DNA from: Enterobacteriaceae endosymbiont of Donacia cincticornis | GTDB taxonomy: Bacteria > Pseudomonadota > Gammaproteobacteria > Enterobacterales > Enterobacteriaceae | Length of the DNA stretch: 55,080 bases | Assembly (NCBI RefSeq): GCF_012568845.1 | Contig: NZ_CP046194.1 | Coordinates: 70,873-125,952 of the forward strand | Reading direction: 5' to 3' | Shown here: in pieces, positions 18,463 to 26,754 of the stretch | Layout of the letters: each line of letters opens with the position of its first letter | Position numbering within the stretch: the stretch's first letter is position 1 | Notes under the pieces: model-generated | What the model was told of the DNA's origin: nothing | Databases searched by the model: none | Seen by the model: only the letters and a program-made list of their open reading frames with translations | Translations under genes and position numbers: made by a program

Positions 18463-19494
18463 TTAAATTTTAAAAAGAAAATTAATTATATCCCCATCAT
18501 TAATAATATATTTTTTGCCTTCTATATTCATTTTACCAGATAATTTTGCTTTTATTGCATTTTTATAAAATACAAAATCATTATAATGAATTACTTGTGC
18601 TCTAATAAAACCTTTTTGGATATCACTATGAATTTTTTTTGCAGCTTCTAATGCTGTTGTTCCTTTTAATATACTCCAAGATTTTGTTTCTTTTATACCT
18701 ACAGTATAAAAAGTATGTAAATTTAATAATTTAAAACTTAAAGTAATTATTTTTTTTAAATTTTTATCTAAAGATAATTTTAATTCTTTATTAAGATTTT
18801 TAATACATATTTTTAATATTAAAAAATTTTTACTAAGAAATAAAATTTCTCTTGAAAATGATTTATTTTTAATATCATTTTTATCTGTATTAGCAATAAT
18901 AAGTATTGGCTTAATTGTTAGTAATTTAATTTTTTTTAAAAAATTTATTTCTTCTATATTTAATTTTAATAAATTTAATAATTTTCCATTTTTTAAATGA
19001 TCCAAACAAATTTTAAATAAAGATTCTAGTTTATTATTTTTTTTTTGTTTTTTTTTATAAATATTATTTTGTAATTTACAAATTAAATTTATATCAAATT
19101 GAATAAGCTCATTATTTATAATTTTAACATCTTTAATTGGATTAAATGATAAACTTAATATTTTTTTATCATTAAAACAACGTATTACATGAATAATAGC
19201 ATCAACTTCTGATATATTATGTAAAAATTGATTACCTAATCCTTCACCTTTATAAGCTCCTTTAATTAAACCAGCAATGTCAACAAAACTTATTGTAGAT
19301 TGTATAACTTTTTTAGATTGTATTAATTGAGCTAAATAAAACAATCTATCATCAGGAACAGTTACTATACTTATATTTGGTTTTATTGTACAAAAAGGAT
19401 AATTTAACGCATCTACATTAGAATTAGTCAATACATTAAATAAAGTAGATTTACCAACATTAGGTAGACCTATTATACCACATTTTAATCCCAT
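18463..19494 (-). CDS. ychF: Redox-regulated ATPase YchF (OLA1 family)
   Basis: Obg-like P-loop ATPase that binds ribosomes; its exact cellular role is not settled. It has 343 residues (363 in E. coli). P-loop GLPNVGKSTLFN at about residues 8-19; G3 DIAGLIKGAYKGEGLGNQFL; G4-like NTDKND; and a C-terminal TGS domain (SGKMNIEGKKYIINDGDIIN). The shortening falls in the middle helical arm, which is Lys/Leu/Asn-rich. It starts 11 bases after pth, the E. coli pth-ychF arrangement, with AGGA before the ATG. Confidence 0.95.
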   Translation of the reverse strand: MGLKCGIIGLPNVGKSTLFNVLTNSNVDALNYPFCTIKPNISIVTVPDDRLFYLAQLIQSKKVIQSTISFVDIAGLIKGAYKGEGLGNQFLHNISEVDAIIHVIRCFNDKKILSLSFNPIKDVKIINNELIQFDINLICKLQNNIYKKKQKKNNKLESLFKICLDHLKNGKLLNLLKLNIEEINFLKKIKLLTIKPILIIANTDKNDIKNKSFSREILFLSKNFLILKICIKNLNKELKLSLDKNLKKIITLSFKLLNLHTFYTVGIKETKSWSILKGTTALEAAKKIHSDIQKGFIRAQVIHYNDFVFYKNAIKAKLSGKMNIEGKKYIINDGDIINFLFKI

Positions 19495-19505
19495 TATTAA
19501 TCCTA

Positions 19506-20087
19506 TTATGTTTTAGTATGTAAGAATTTTACAGCTTGATTATAATTTTTTTGAATAAAAATTAATAAAGCATTTATACTATATTCAATAGCAAAATTAA
19601 TAGTTTTTTGTTCAATTTTTGTAGGTTTACTTAATACAAAATTATTTACTTCTATTTTATTTTTGGGATGACCTATACCTATACGTAATCTATAAAATGA
19701 TGTACCATTAAATACTTTAATAATATTTTTGATACCATTATGTCCACCACTACTACCATTATATTTAAATCTTATAATTCCTGGTAAAAAATCTAAATCA
19801 TCATGAACTATTAAAATATTTTGTAAAGCAATTTTATAAAAATTAGAAACAATAAATATTGATTTTCCCGAATAATTTATAAAAGAATTTGGTATAAATA
19901 ATATGATATTTTTATTTTTCAAAATCAAATTACTAATATATCCACCAAATTTTTTATTTTTTTTAAATTTTAAATTAAATTTTTTAGCTAAATTAATAAC
20001 ATAATCTGCACCTATATTATGACGAGTACCAATAAATTGATTATCTATGTTATTTCCTAAACCCACAATGATTTTTATATTACTCAA
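19506..20087 (-). CDS. pth: Peptidyl-tRNA hydrolase
   Basis: Releases tRNA from peptidyl-tRNAs dropped by ribosomes. It has 193 residues (194 in E. coli). The start codon is TTG (20087-20085), preceded by AGGA; no in-frame ATG fits the conserved N-terminus. Catalytic His and substrate residues are visible: GLGNN near residue 9, GTRHNIGADYV, HDDLD, SGGHNGIKNI and YRLRIGIGHP. It lies between prs and ychF. All key residues are kept. Confidence 0.95.
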   Translation of the reverse strand: MSNIKIIVGLGNNIDNQFIGTRHNIGADYVINLAKKFNLKFKKNKKFGGYISNLILKNKNIILFIPNSFINYSGKSIFIVSNFYKIALQNILIVHDDLDFLPGIIRFKYNGSSGGHNGIKNIIKVFNGTSFYRLRIGIGHPKNKIEVNNFVLSKPTKIEQKTINFAIEYSINALLIFIQKNYNQAVKFLHTKT

Positions 20088-20107
20088 ATAATTTTATCCT
20101 ATTAATT

Positions 20108-21055
20108 TTATTTAAACATTATAGAAATAGATTCTTCATTACTAATTCTTCTTATTGCTTCAGATAACATAAATGATAGTGTTAATACTCTAATTTTATT
20201 TATTTTTTTTATTTTATTAGTTAATGGTATACTATCGCATACTATAATTTCATCTATGACTGAATTATAAATATTTTTAATAGCATTTCCAGAAAAAATA
20301 GGATGAGTGACATAAGCAAAAACTTTTGTAGCTCCATTATTTTTTAATGCTTTTGCAGCTTGACATAATGTTCCTGCTGTATCAACAATATCATCTATTA
20401 AAATACAATCTCTTTTATTTACATCTCCAATAATATTCATTACTTCTGTTGTATTAGTATTAGATCTTCTTTTATCTATTATAGCCATATCTGTACCATT
20501 AAATAATTGTTTTGCAATAGATCTAGCACGTATTACTCCTCCAATATCAGGAGAAATTATTATTGGATTATTATATGTTTTTTTTAAAATATCCATTAAA
20601 AATATAGAACTAGCAAATACATTATCTACGGGTATATTAAAAAAACCTTGAATTTGTTCAGCATGTAAATCTACAGTTAAAATTCTATTAACTCCTACTC
20701 TGGATAAAAAATCAGCTATAACTTTTGCAGTAATAGGAACTCTAGCAGAACGAATTCTTCTATCTTGTCTTGCATATCCAAAATAAGGAATAACAGCAGT
20801 TATTCTTCCTGCAGAAGCTCGTTTAAAAGCATCTATCATAATAATTAATTCTATAAGATTATCATTAGTAGGATTACATGTCGATTGTATAATAAAAATA
20901 TCATGTCCTCTAACATTTTCATTTATTTTAACAGATATTTCTCCATCACTAAATCTTCCTACAAATATTTTACCTAAATCGATATATAAATGATGAGCAA
21001 TTTTTTTTGCTAAATCTGGAATAGCATTTCCAGTAAATAATTTTATTTTAGTCAC
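20108..21055 (-). CDS. prs: Ribose-phosphate pyrophosphokinase (PRPP synthetase)
   Basis: Makes PRPP from ribose-5-phosphate and ATP; PRPP is the entry substrate for HisG as well as for nucleotides. I start at GTG 21055-21053 ([14 protein letters not shown]), preceded by AAAAGG, which gives 315 residues, the E. coli length; the frame is open for another 20 unrelated residues upstream. Conserved: [39 protein letters not shown] and the PRPP-binding [15 protein letters not shown]. In E. coli ispE and lolB are near by; they are not here. With tktA and the his operon in this window it forms a pathway to histidine. Confidence 0.95.
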   Translation of the reverse strand: MTKIKLFTGNAIPDLAKKIAHHLYIDLGKIFVGRFSDGEISVKINENVRGHDIFIIQSTCNPTNDNLIELIIMIDAFKRASAGRITAVIPYFGYARQDRRIRSARVPITAKVIADFLSRVGVNRILTVDLHAEQIQGFFNIPVDNVFASSIFLMDILKKTYNNPIIISPDIGGVIRARSIAKQLFNGTDMAIIDKRRSNTNTTEVMNIIGDVNKRDCILIDDIVDTAGTLCQAAKALKNNGATKVFAYVTHPIFSGNAIKNIYNSVIDEIIVCDSIPLTNKIKKINKIRVLTLSFMLSEAIRRISNEESISIMFK

Positions 21056-21246
21056 ATAAAACCTTTTATTTAAATGAAATATTTTATTATATATAACAAA
21101 AAAAATTATAAACAAAATAAAAATTATATTTTGTAGTTTTATTAAATTATTATAAAATATATATTATGTATATTTGAATATAATATAATAATATTTTTAT
21201 AAAATATTATTTATTTAATAATTTTTTAAATATTAAAATATAATTT

Positions 21247-22314
21247 ATGAATTCTTATATGATTAAAAAACTTAATCTTTTATATAAGAGATATAATTAT
21301 TTAATAAAAAAATTAAGTGATTATAAAATATATAATAATCACAATGTTTTACGTAATTTATCTACTGAATATTCAAGATTATCTAATATTATTAAACCAT
21401 TTATAAAATGGAATAAATTACAATCAAATTTAATAAATACAAAATCTTTATTAAAAGAAAAAGATAAAGATATATATCTAATGGTTTTAGAAGATATTAA
21501 AAATATTAATTTTAAACAAAAAAAATTAGAAAAAATATTATATAAATTATTATTACCTAAAAATAAAAAAGATAATCGTAATTGTTTTATAGAAATAAAA
21601 GCTGGCTCTGGAGGTAATGAGGCAGCGATTTTTGTAAAAAATATTTCTAGAATGTATATTAGATATGCTGAATCAAAAAAATGGAAAGTAGAGATAATGC
21701 ATATTCATTATAATGAACATGGTAATGGTTTTAAAGAAATTATTTTAAAAATTATCGGTATAGGCGTATATGGAAAATTAAAATTTGAATCTGGAGGACA
21801 TAGAGTTCAAAGAGTTCCAGAAACAGAATCACAAGGAAGAGTACATACTTCAACTTGTATTGTAGCTGTTATGCCTGAATTATCAAAAACCGAGATGCCA
21901 GAAATAAATATTCAAGATTTAAAAATTGATACATTTAGATCTTCAGGAGCTGGTGGACAGCATGTTAATACAACAGATTCTGCTATACGTATTACTCATA
22001 TCCCAACAAAAATAGTTGTTGAATGTCAAGATGAAAGATCACAACATAAAAATAAATCAAAAGCATTAGCTGTGTTAGCAGCTAGAATAAATGCAATAAA
22101 AATTGAAAAAAAAAATAAAGACAATGCTTTAAAAAAAAAAAAATTATTAGGTACTGGTGATCGTTCAGATAGAAATAGAACTTATAATTTTATTCAAAAA
22201 AGAGTTACTGATCATCGTATTAATTTAACTATTTATAAATTAAATGAAATTATGAATGGAAACTTAGATCTTTTAATAAATCCAATGATTTATCAAAAAA
22301 ATAATAGACTATAA
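21247..22314 (+). CDS. prfA: Peptide chain release factor 1
   Basis: Recognises UAA and UAG stop codons and triggers peptide release. It has 355 residues (360 in E. coli). The catalytic GGQ is in RSSGAGGQHVNTTDSAIR. The codon-recognition motif PxT is in the central domain (VPETESQGRVHTST), and the C-terminus has GDRSDRNRTYNFIQ. It precedes prmC, which methylates the GGQ glutamine, by 16 bases, the usual pairing. In E. coli hemA is upstream; here the divergent neighbour is prs. Confidence 0.97.
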   Translation: MNSYMIKKLNLLYKRYNYLIKKLSDYKIYNNHNVLRNLSTEYSRLSNIIKPFIKWNKLQSNLINTKSLLKEKDKDIYLMVLEDIKNINFKQKKLEKILYKLLLPKNKKDNRNCFIEIKAGSGGNEAAIFVKNISRMYIRYAESKKWKVEIMHIHYNEHGNGFKEIILKIIGIGVYGKLKFESGGHRVQRVPETESQGRVHTSTCIVAVMPELSKTEMPEINIQDLKIDTFRSSGAGGQHVNTTDSAIRITHIPTKIVVECQDERSQHKNKSKALAVLAARINAIKIEKKNKDNALKKKKLLGTGDRSDRNRTYNFIQKRVTDHRINLTIYKLNEIMNGNLDLLINPMIYQKNNRL

Positions 22315-22330
22315 TTTAGAAAAATTATTT

Positions 22331-23170
22331 ATGATTATTGATCAACTTTTACAATATGCTTTTAATATTTTAAAAAAAAATAAAATATCAAATTATCAAT
22401 TAGAAGCTAATTTATTAATATCATTTATTTTAAATAAACCTAAATCATGGATTTATGGTTTTAATGAAACAAAAATTAATTACAAACAATATAAAACATT
22501 AAAGAATTTATTAAAAAAAAGAATTAAAGGTACACCTATTGCCTATATATTAGGTTTTTGTGAATTTTGGTCATTAAAAATTAATGTATCACCTTATGTA
22601 TTAATACCTCGTAAAGATACAGAAATTTTAGTAGATGTTGTTTTACAAAAAATAAATAAAAGAATAAAAAAAATATTAGATTTAGGTACTGGAAGTGGTG
22701 CAATTTCATTAGCACTAGCTTATGAATATAATATTCTTGATATTACTGCTATAGATTTTTCTAATAAAATTATTAATATAGCTAAAAATAATGCTAAAAA
22801 TTTAAATATTAAAAATATTACTTTTTTAAAAAGTAATTGGTTTAGTCATTTAAAAAATAATACATTTGATATAATTATAAGTAATCCCCCTTATATAAGT
22901 TATAAAGAATATTTTTTTTTAAAAAAACAATTAAAATTTGAACCTATTCAATCTTTAGTTTCCAATAAAAATGGATTAAATGATTTAGACCATATTATTT
23001 CAAATGCTTTAAAATATTTAAATAATTATGGTTGGTTGATCTTAGAACATGGTTATAAACAAGGATTTATTATAAAAAATAAATTAAAAATTCAAAAATT
23101 TAAAAATATTCAGCAATATTATGATATACAAGGATATCAAAGAATTATTTGTGGACAAAAATTACTTTAA
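22331..23170 (+). CDS. prmC: Release factor glutamine methyltransferase
   Basis: SAM-dependent enzyme that methylates the Gln of the GGQ motif in RF1 and RF2. It has 279 residues (277 in E. coli). N-terminal helical domain, then the SAM-binding LDLGTGSGAISLALA and the substrate motif ISNPPYISYKE; PRKDTEILVD is also conserved. It is co-directional with prfA and followed by thrS after 58 bases. Confidence 0.95.
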   Translation: MIIDQLLQYAFNILKKNKISNYQLEANLLISFILNKPKSWIYGFNETKINYKQYKTLKNLLKKRIKGTPIAYILGFCEFWSLKINVSPYVLIPRKDTEILVDVVLQKINKRIKKILDLGTGSGAISLALAYEYNILDITAIDFSNKIINIAKNNAKNLNIKNITFLKSNWFSHLKNNTFDIIISNPPYISYKEYFFLKKQLKFEPIQSLVSNKNGLNDLDHIISNALKYLNNYGWLILEHGYKQGFIIKNKLKIQKFKNIQQYYDIQGYQRIICGQKLL

Positions 23171-23228
23171 AAAAATTTTATAAATTAAATATTCTTATAA
23201 TATTTTTAATATATTTAACAAAAAATTT

Positions 23229-24536
23229 TTGATATTATTTAATAATGATATTCTTACTTATAAAAGTAAAATGGAACAGAATGGTAATTTTAAAAAAAAA
23301 GAAAAAAAAGAATTTTTGTCTCATAAAATAAAATTATTAAAAATAGATCATAGATCTATAGGGAAAAAATTAGATCTATATCATTTCCAAGATGAAGCCC
23401 CAGGAATGGTTTTTTGGCATAATAATGGTTATATTATTTTTAAAGAATTAGAAAATTTTTTACGATTAAAACTAAATCAATATAATTATTTAGAAGTAAA
23501 AACTCCTTTAATAACTGATATTTCTATTTGGGAAAAAACAGGACATTGGAAAATTTATAAAAAAGCAATTTTTACAACTTATTCAGAAAATAGAAATTAT
23601 TGTATAAAACCTATGAACTGTCCTGCTCATATCCAAATTTTCAAACAAAAATTAAAATCATATAAAGATTTACCATTAAAAATTGCTGAATTTGGTATTT
23701 GTCATAGGAATGAACCTTCAGGTTCATTACATGGTTTAATGAGATTAAGAAATTTTACTCAAGATGATGCACATATTTTTTGTACAAAAAATCAAGTAAG
23801 AGAAGAAATAAAAAATTGTATTTATATGATATATGATATTTATCATATTTTTGGTTTTAAAAAATTTTTTGTAAAATTATCTACAAGACCATTATATAAA
23901 ATTGGAGATGATAAACTTTGGGATAAAACAGAAAATGATTTATTACTTATTTTAAAAGAAATGAATATCAATTTTAAAATCCAAAAAAAAGAAGGAGCTT
24001 TTTATGGTCCTAAAATTGAATTTTCTTTTTTTGATTGTTTAGATAGAGAATGGCAATGTGGAACTATACAATTAGATTTTACATTACCTAAATGTTTAAA
24101 ATTATTTTATATTAATAAAAAAAACAAACACAGTACCCCTATTATAATACATAGAGCTATTTTAGGTTCTCTAGAAAGATTTATAGGTATTCTTCTTGAA
24201 GAATTTTCTGGATATTTACCTATTTGGCTTGCTCCTATACAAATAATAATACTTAATATTAGTGAAAAACATATACAATATGTTTTAAAAATATTTAAAA
24301 TAATCAAAAAAAATAATATCCGTATTAAATACGATATTCAAAATAAACATATTTCTTTTAAAATTAGAAAATATACAATGCAACATATTCCATATATTTT
24401 AATATGTGGAGATCAAGAAATAAAAAATAATTTTATTTCAGTAAGAGATTGTTTTGGTAAAGATTTGGGATTTATGAAAATTCATGATATTATCAATGAA
24501 ATAAACAAAAAAATTAATAACTATTATTTAAAATAA
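23229..24536 (+). CDS. thrS: Threonyl-tRNA synthetase lacking TGS and editing domains
   Basis: Charges tRNA-Thr. It has only 435 residues, against 642 in E. coli. The class II catalytic core starts almost at once (DHRSIGKKLDLYHFQDEAPG) and is complete: motif 2 region FGICHRNEPSGSLHGLMR and the zinc ligands in MNCPAH, DDAHIF and IIHRAILGS. The anticodon-binding domain (about 330-435) is complete too. The N-terminal TGS domain and the N2 domain that hydrolyses Ser-tRNA-Thr are missing, and only 58 bases separate it from prmC, so they are not hidden in another frame. The start is TTG 23229 or ATG 23271, neither with a good ribosome-binding site. Charging should work; proofreading should not. Confidence 0.93.
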   Translation: MILFNNDILTYKSKMEQNGNFKKKEKKEFLSHKIKLLKIDHRSIGKKLDLYHFQDEAPGMVFWHNNGYIIFKELENFLRLKLNQYNYLEVKTPLITDISIWEKTGHWKIYKKAIFTTYSENRNYCIKPMNCPAHIQIFKQKLKSYKDLPLKIAEFGICHRNEPSGSLHGLMRLRNFTQDDAHIFCTKNQVREEIKNCIYMIYDIYHIFGFKKFFVKLSTRPLYKIGDDKLWDKTENDLLLILKEMNINFKIQKKEGAFYGPKIEFSFFDCLDREWQCGTIQLDFTLPKCLKLFYINKKNKHSTPIIIHRAILGSLERFIGILLEEFSGYLPIWLAPIQIIILNISEKHIQYVLKIFKIIKKNNIRIKYDIQNKHISFKIRKYTMQHIPYILICGDQEIKNNFISVRDCFGKDLGFMKIHDIINEINKKINNYYLK

Positions 24537-24540
24537 ATAA

Positions 24541-24555
24541 AGGAGGTAAAATATT
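24541..24555 (+). promoter_or_regulatory. infC Shine-Dalgarno and AUU start codon
   Basis: A perfect AGGAGG at 24541-24546 sits 6 bases before ATT at 24553-24555. In E. coli infC starts with AUU, and IF3 represses its own translation by discriminating against this codon. The AUU, in frame with 179 conserved residues and with the strongest ribosome-binding site in the window, shows that this control is probably kept. Confidence 0.88.
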
Positions 24556-25092
24556 AAAGTTGGAAAAAAAATAATACAATTCTCACGACCTAATAAAATT
24601 AATAAAAATATTAGGAGTAAAATTGTAAGATTAATAGGATTAAATGGAGAACAAATAGGAATAATTAATCTTAAAGAAGCTTTAAAAAAAGCAGAAAATA
24701 CTGGATTTGATTTAGTAGAAATTAGTCCTAATTCTACACCGCCAGTATGTCGTATAATGGATTATGGTAAATTTTTGTATATAAAAAATAAGGCTTCTAA
24801 AGAACAAAAAAAAAAACAAAAAATAATACATTTAAAAGAAATTAAATTTCGTCCTAGTACAGATACGGAAGATTATCGTATTAAATTACGTAATGTGATT
24901 CGTTTTATAAAAAATGGAGATAAAGTAAAAATTACTCTAAGATTTAGAGGTAGAGAAATGATGCATACAAAACTAGGTTTTTCTATGCTTAATCGTATAA
25001 AAAATGACATACAAAATTTAGCAATAATAGAATCATTTCCTACAAAAATTGAAGGCAGACAAATCATAATGATTTTAATACCAAAAAAATAA
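24553..25092 (+). CDS. infC: Translation initiation factor IF-3 (AUU start)
   Basis: Binds the 30S subunit, checks the start codon and prevents early 50S joining. Reading from ATT 24553 gives 179 residues (180 in E. coli): a start [21 protein letters not shown]-terminal domain [40 protein letters not shown], linker and C-terminal domain ([13 protein letters not shown]). The first ATG, at 24757, would delete the whole N-terminal domain, so it is not the start. It lies 16 bases after thrS and is followed by rpmI and rplT, the classical order. Confidence 0.96.
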   Translation: MKVGKKIIQFSRPNKINKNIRSKIVRLIGLNGEQIGIINLKEALKKAENTGFDLVEISPNSTPPVCRIMDYGKFLYIKNKASKEQKKKQKIIHLKEIKFRPSTDTEDYRIKLRNVIRFIKNGDKVKITLRFRGREMMHTKLGFSMLNRIKNDIQNLAIIESFPTKIEGRQIIMILIPKK

Positions 25093-25114
25093 TAAATAAG
25101 ATAATGGTTTATAT

Positions 25115-25312
25115 ATGAATAAACTTAAAACAGTACGTAGTGTTGCAAAACGTTTTAAAAAAACGAGTAATGGTTTTTTTAAACACAAAAAAGCAAATTT
25201 AAGACATTTATTAACTAAAAAAAATAAAAAACATAAAAGATTTTTAAAAAAAAAAAAAATAGTTTCAAAAGGAAATTTACATTCGTTAAAAATCTGTTTA
25301 CCTTATTTATAA
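25115..25312 (+). CDS. rpmI: 50S ribosomal protein L35
   Basis: Large-subunit protein of 65 residues, the E. coli length. It is very basic: [20 protein letters not shown] and [19 protein letters not shown]. It lies between infC and rplT, in the infC-rpmI-rplT operon where L20 represses translation in E. coli. The codons for the Lys run after RFL form a 14-A homopolymer (25246-25259), in frame but slippage-prone. Confidence 0.97.
   Translation: MNKLKTVRSVAKRFKKTSNGFFKHKKANLRHLLTKKNKKHKRFLKKKKIVSKGNLHSLKICLPYL
25246..25259 (+). repeat. A14 homopolymer inside rpmI
   Basis: Fourteen consecutive A, spanning four Lys codons plus flanking bases. The frame is intact as read. It is longer than the A10 tract that is out of frame in fabD, so some transcripts are likely to carry length variants. 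Confidence 0.85.
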
Positions 25313-25354
25313 AATAAAAATATAATAAATAATTATTGTAGGAATCTATATCAT

Positions 25355-25705
25355 ATGGTTAGAATTAAACGTGGAGTTACTTCTAAAACAAGACATAAAA
25401 AAATTTTAAAACAAGCAAAAGGATATTATGGTGCTAGATCAAGATCTTATAGATCTGCTTTTCAAGCAATAATTAAATCAGGACAATATGCTTATAGAGA
25501 TAGAAAACAAAAAAAAAGAAAATTTCGTCAATTATGGATTATAAAAATTAACGCAGCAGCACGTAAAAAAAATATTTCTTATAGTTCTTTAATATATAAA
25601 TTAAAAAAAAATAATATAAATATAAATAGAAAAATGTTAGCTAATATAGCATTATCTGATAATTTAACTTTTAATAAATTATTAACTTATTCTTCTCATT
25701 CATAA
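25355..25705 (+). CDS. rplT: 50S ribosomal protein L20
   Basis: Assembly-initiating large-subunit protein; in E. coli it also represses rpmI and itself. It has 116 residues (118 in E. coli). Nearly every position of the N-terminal extension is kept ([38 protein letters not shown]), followed by [27 protein letters not shown] precedes the ATG. pheS follows after 53 bases; the pheM leader peptide and attenuator that lie here in E. coli are not recognisable. Confidence 0.98.
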   Translation: MVRIKRGVTSKTRHKKILKQAKGYYGARSRSYRSAFQAIIKSGQYAYRDRKQKKRKFRQLWIIKINAAARKKNISYSSLIYKLKKNNININRKMLANIALSDNLTFNKLLTYSSHS

Positions 25706-25758
25706 AATTAATTTTTATTAAATAACAATCTTTTATATATATAATATATGAGAATATC

Positions 25759-26754
25759 ATGATAATTAATGATATAATTATAATAGTAAAGAAAGAAGTT
25801 TCTATAGTAAAAAATCTTAAAGATCTGAATATATTAAAAATTAAATATTTAGGTAAAAAAAGTTATATTAATAAACAATTCATGTTAATAAAAAATTTAA
25901 ATAAAAATGAGAGAATTCATAGATGTATTATTTATAATAAACAAAAAAAACAAATAAAAAAAATAATAATAAAACGTAAAAAAGAAATAGAAATAGAACA
26001 ATATAATAATAAATTTCTAGATCAAAATATTGATGTATCATTACCAGGAAAATATATTCCACCAGGATCTAAACACCCTATTACAAATATAATTAATGAA
26101 ATAGAAGATTTTTTTACTAATATCGGATTTAAAATAATTACAGGACCTGAAATCGAGGATATTTATCATAATTTTGATGCATTAAATATCTCAAAATATC
26201 ATCCAACAAGAACAGAACAAGATACATTTTGGTTAGATAAAAATCTTTTATTACGTACTCAAACTTCTAATGTACAAATTAGAGTTATGAAAAAAAATAA
26301 ACTACCTATAAAAATTTTAACTTCTGGAAAAGTATATCGTAATGATTATGATAGTAACCATACACCTATGTTTCATCAAATTGAAGGATTATTTATTGAT
26401 AAAAAAGTAACATTTGTTGATTTAAAAGGAATATTAATTTCATTTTTAAATTTTTTCTTTGGTGAAAAAAATAAAATACGTTTTAGACCTTCTTATTTTC
26501 CTTTTACAGAACCTTCTTTAGAAATAGATATATTAAATAATAATAAACAATGGGTTGAAATTTTAGGTGCTGGGATGGTACATCCTTATGTGTTAAAAAA
26601 TGTTGGGATAAATACTAATAAATATTGTGGATTTGCTTTTGGATTAGGAATAGAAAGATTAACTATGCTACGTTATAATCTTTCTGATATTCGTTTTTTT
26701 TATGAAAATGATATACGTTTTCTTAAACAATTTAGATCAAATAACTTTATATGA
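25759..26754 (+). CDS. pheS: Phenylalanyl-tRNA synthetase alpha subunit
   Basis: Catalytic subunit of the alpha2beta2 enzyme that charges tRNA-Phe. It has 331 residues (327 in E. coli). An N-terminal coiled-coil arm is followed by SLPGKYIPPGSKHPITNI, TGPEIEDIYHNFDALN, LLLRTQTSNVQIRVM, the motif 2 region (SGKVYRNDYDSNHTPMFHQ) and motif 3 (FAFGLGIERLTMLRY). All catalytic motifs are intact. Its stop overlaps the pheT start in ATGA, a sign of translational coupling. Confidence 0.97.
   Translation: MIINDIIIIVKKEVSIVKNLKDLNILKIKYLGKKSYINKQFMLIKNLNKNERIHRCIIYNKQKKQIKKIIIKRKKEIEIEQYNNKFLDQNIDVSLPGKYIPPGSKHPITNIINEIEDFFTNIGFKIITGPEIEDIYHNFDALNISKYHPTRTEQDTFWLDKNLLLRTQTSNVQIRVMKKNKLPIKILTSGKVYRNDYDSNHTPMFHQIEGLFIDKKVTFVDLKGILISFLNFFFGEKNKIRFRPSYFPFTEPSLEIDILNNNKQWVEILGAGMVHPYVLKNVGINTNKYCGFAFGLGIERLTMLRYNLSDIRFFYENDIRFLKQFRSNNFI

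Noticed and set aside
24757..25092. infC starting at the first ATG
   Set aside because: This would remove the whole N-terminal domain, which is plainly encoded upstream from an AUU start with AGGAGG.
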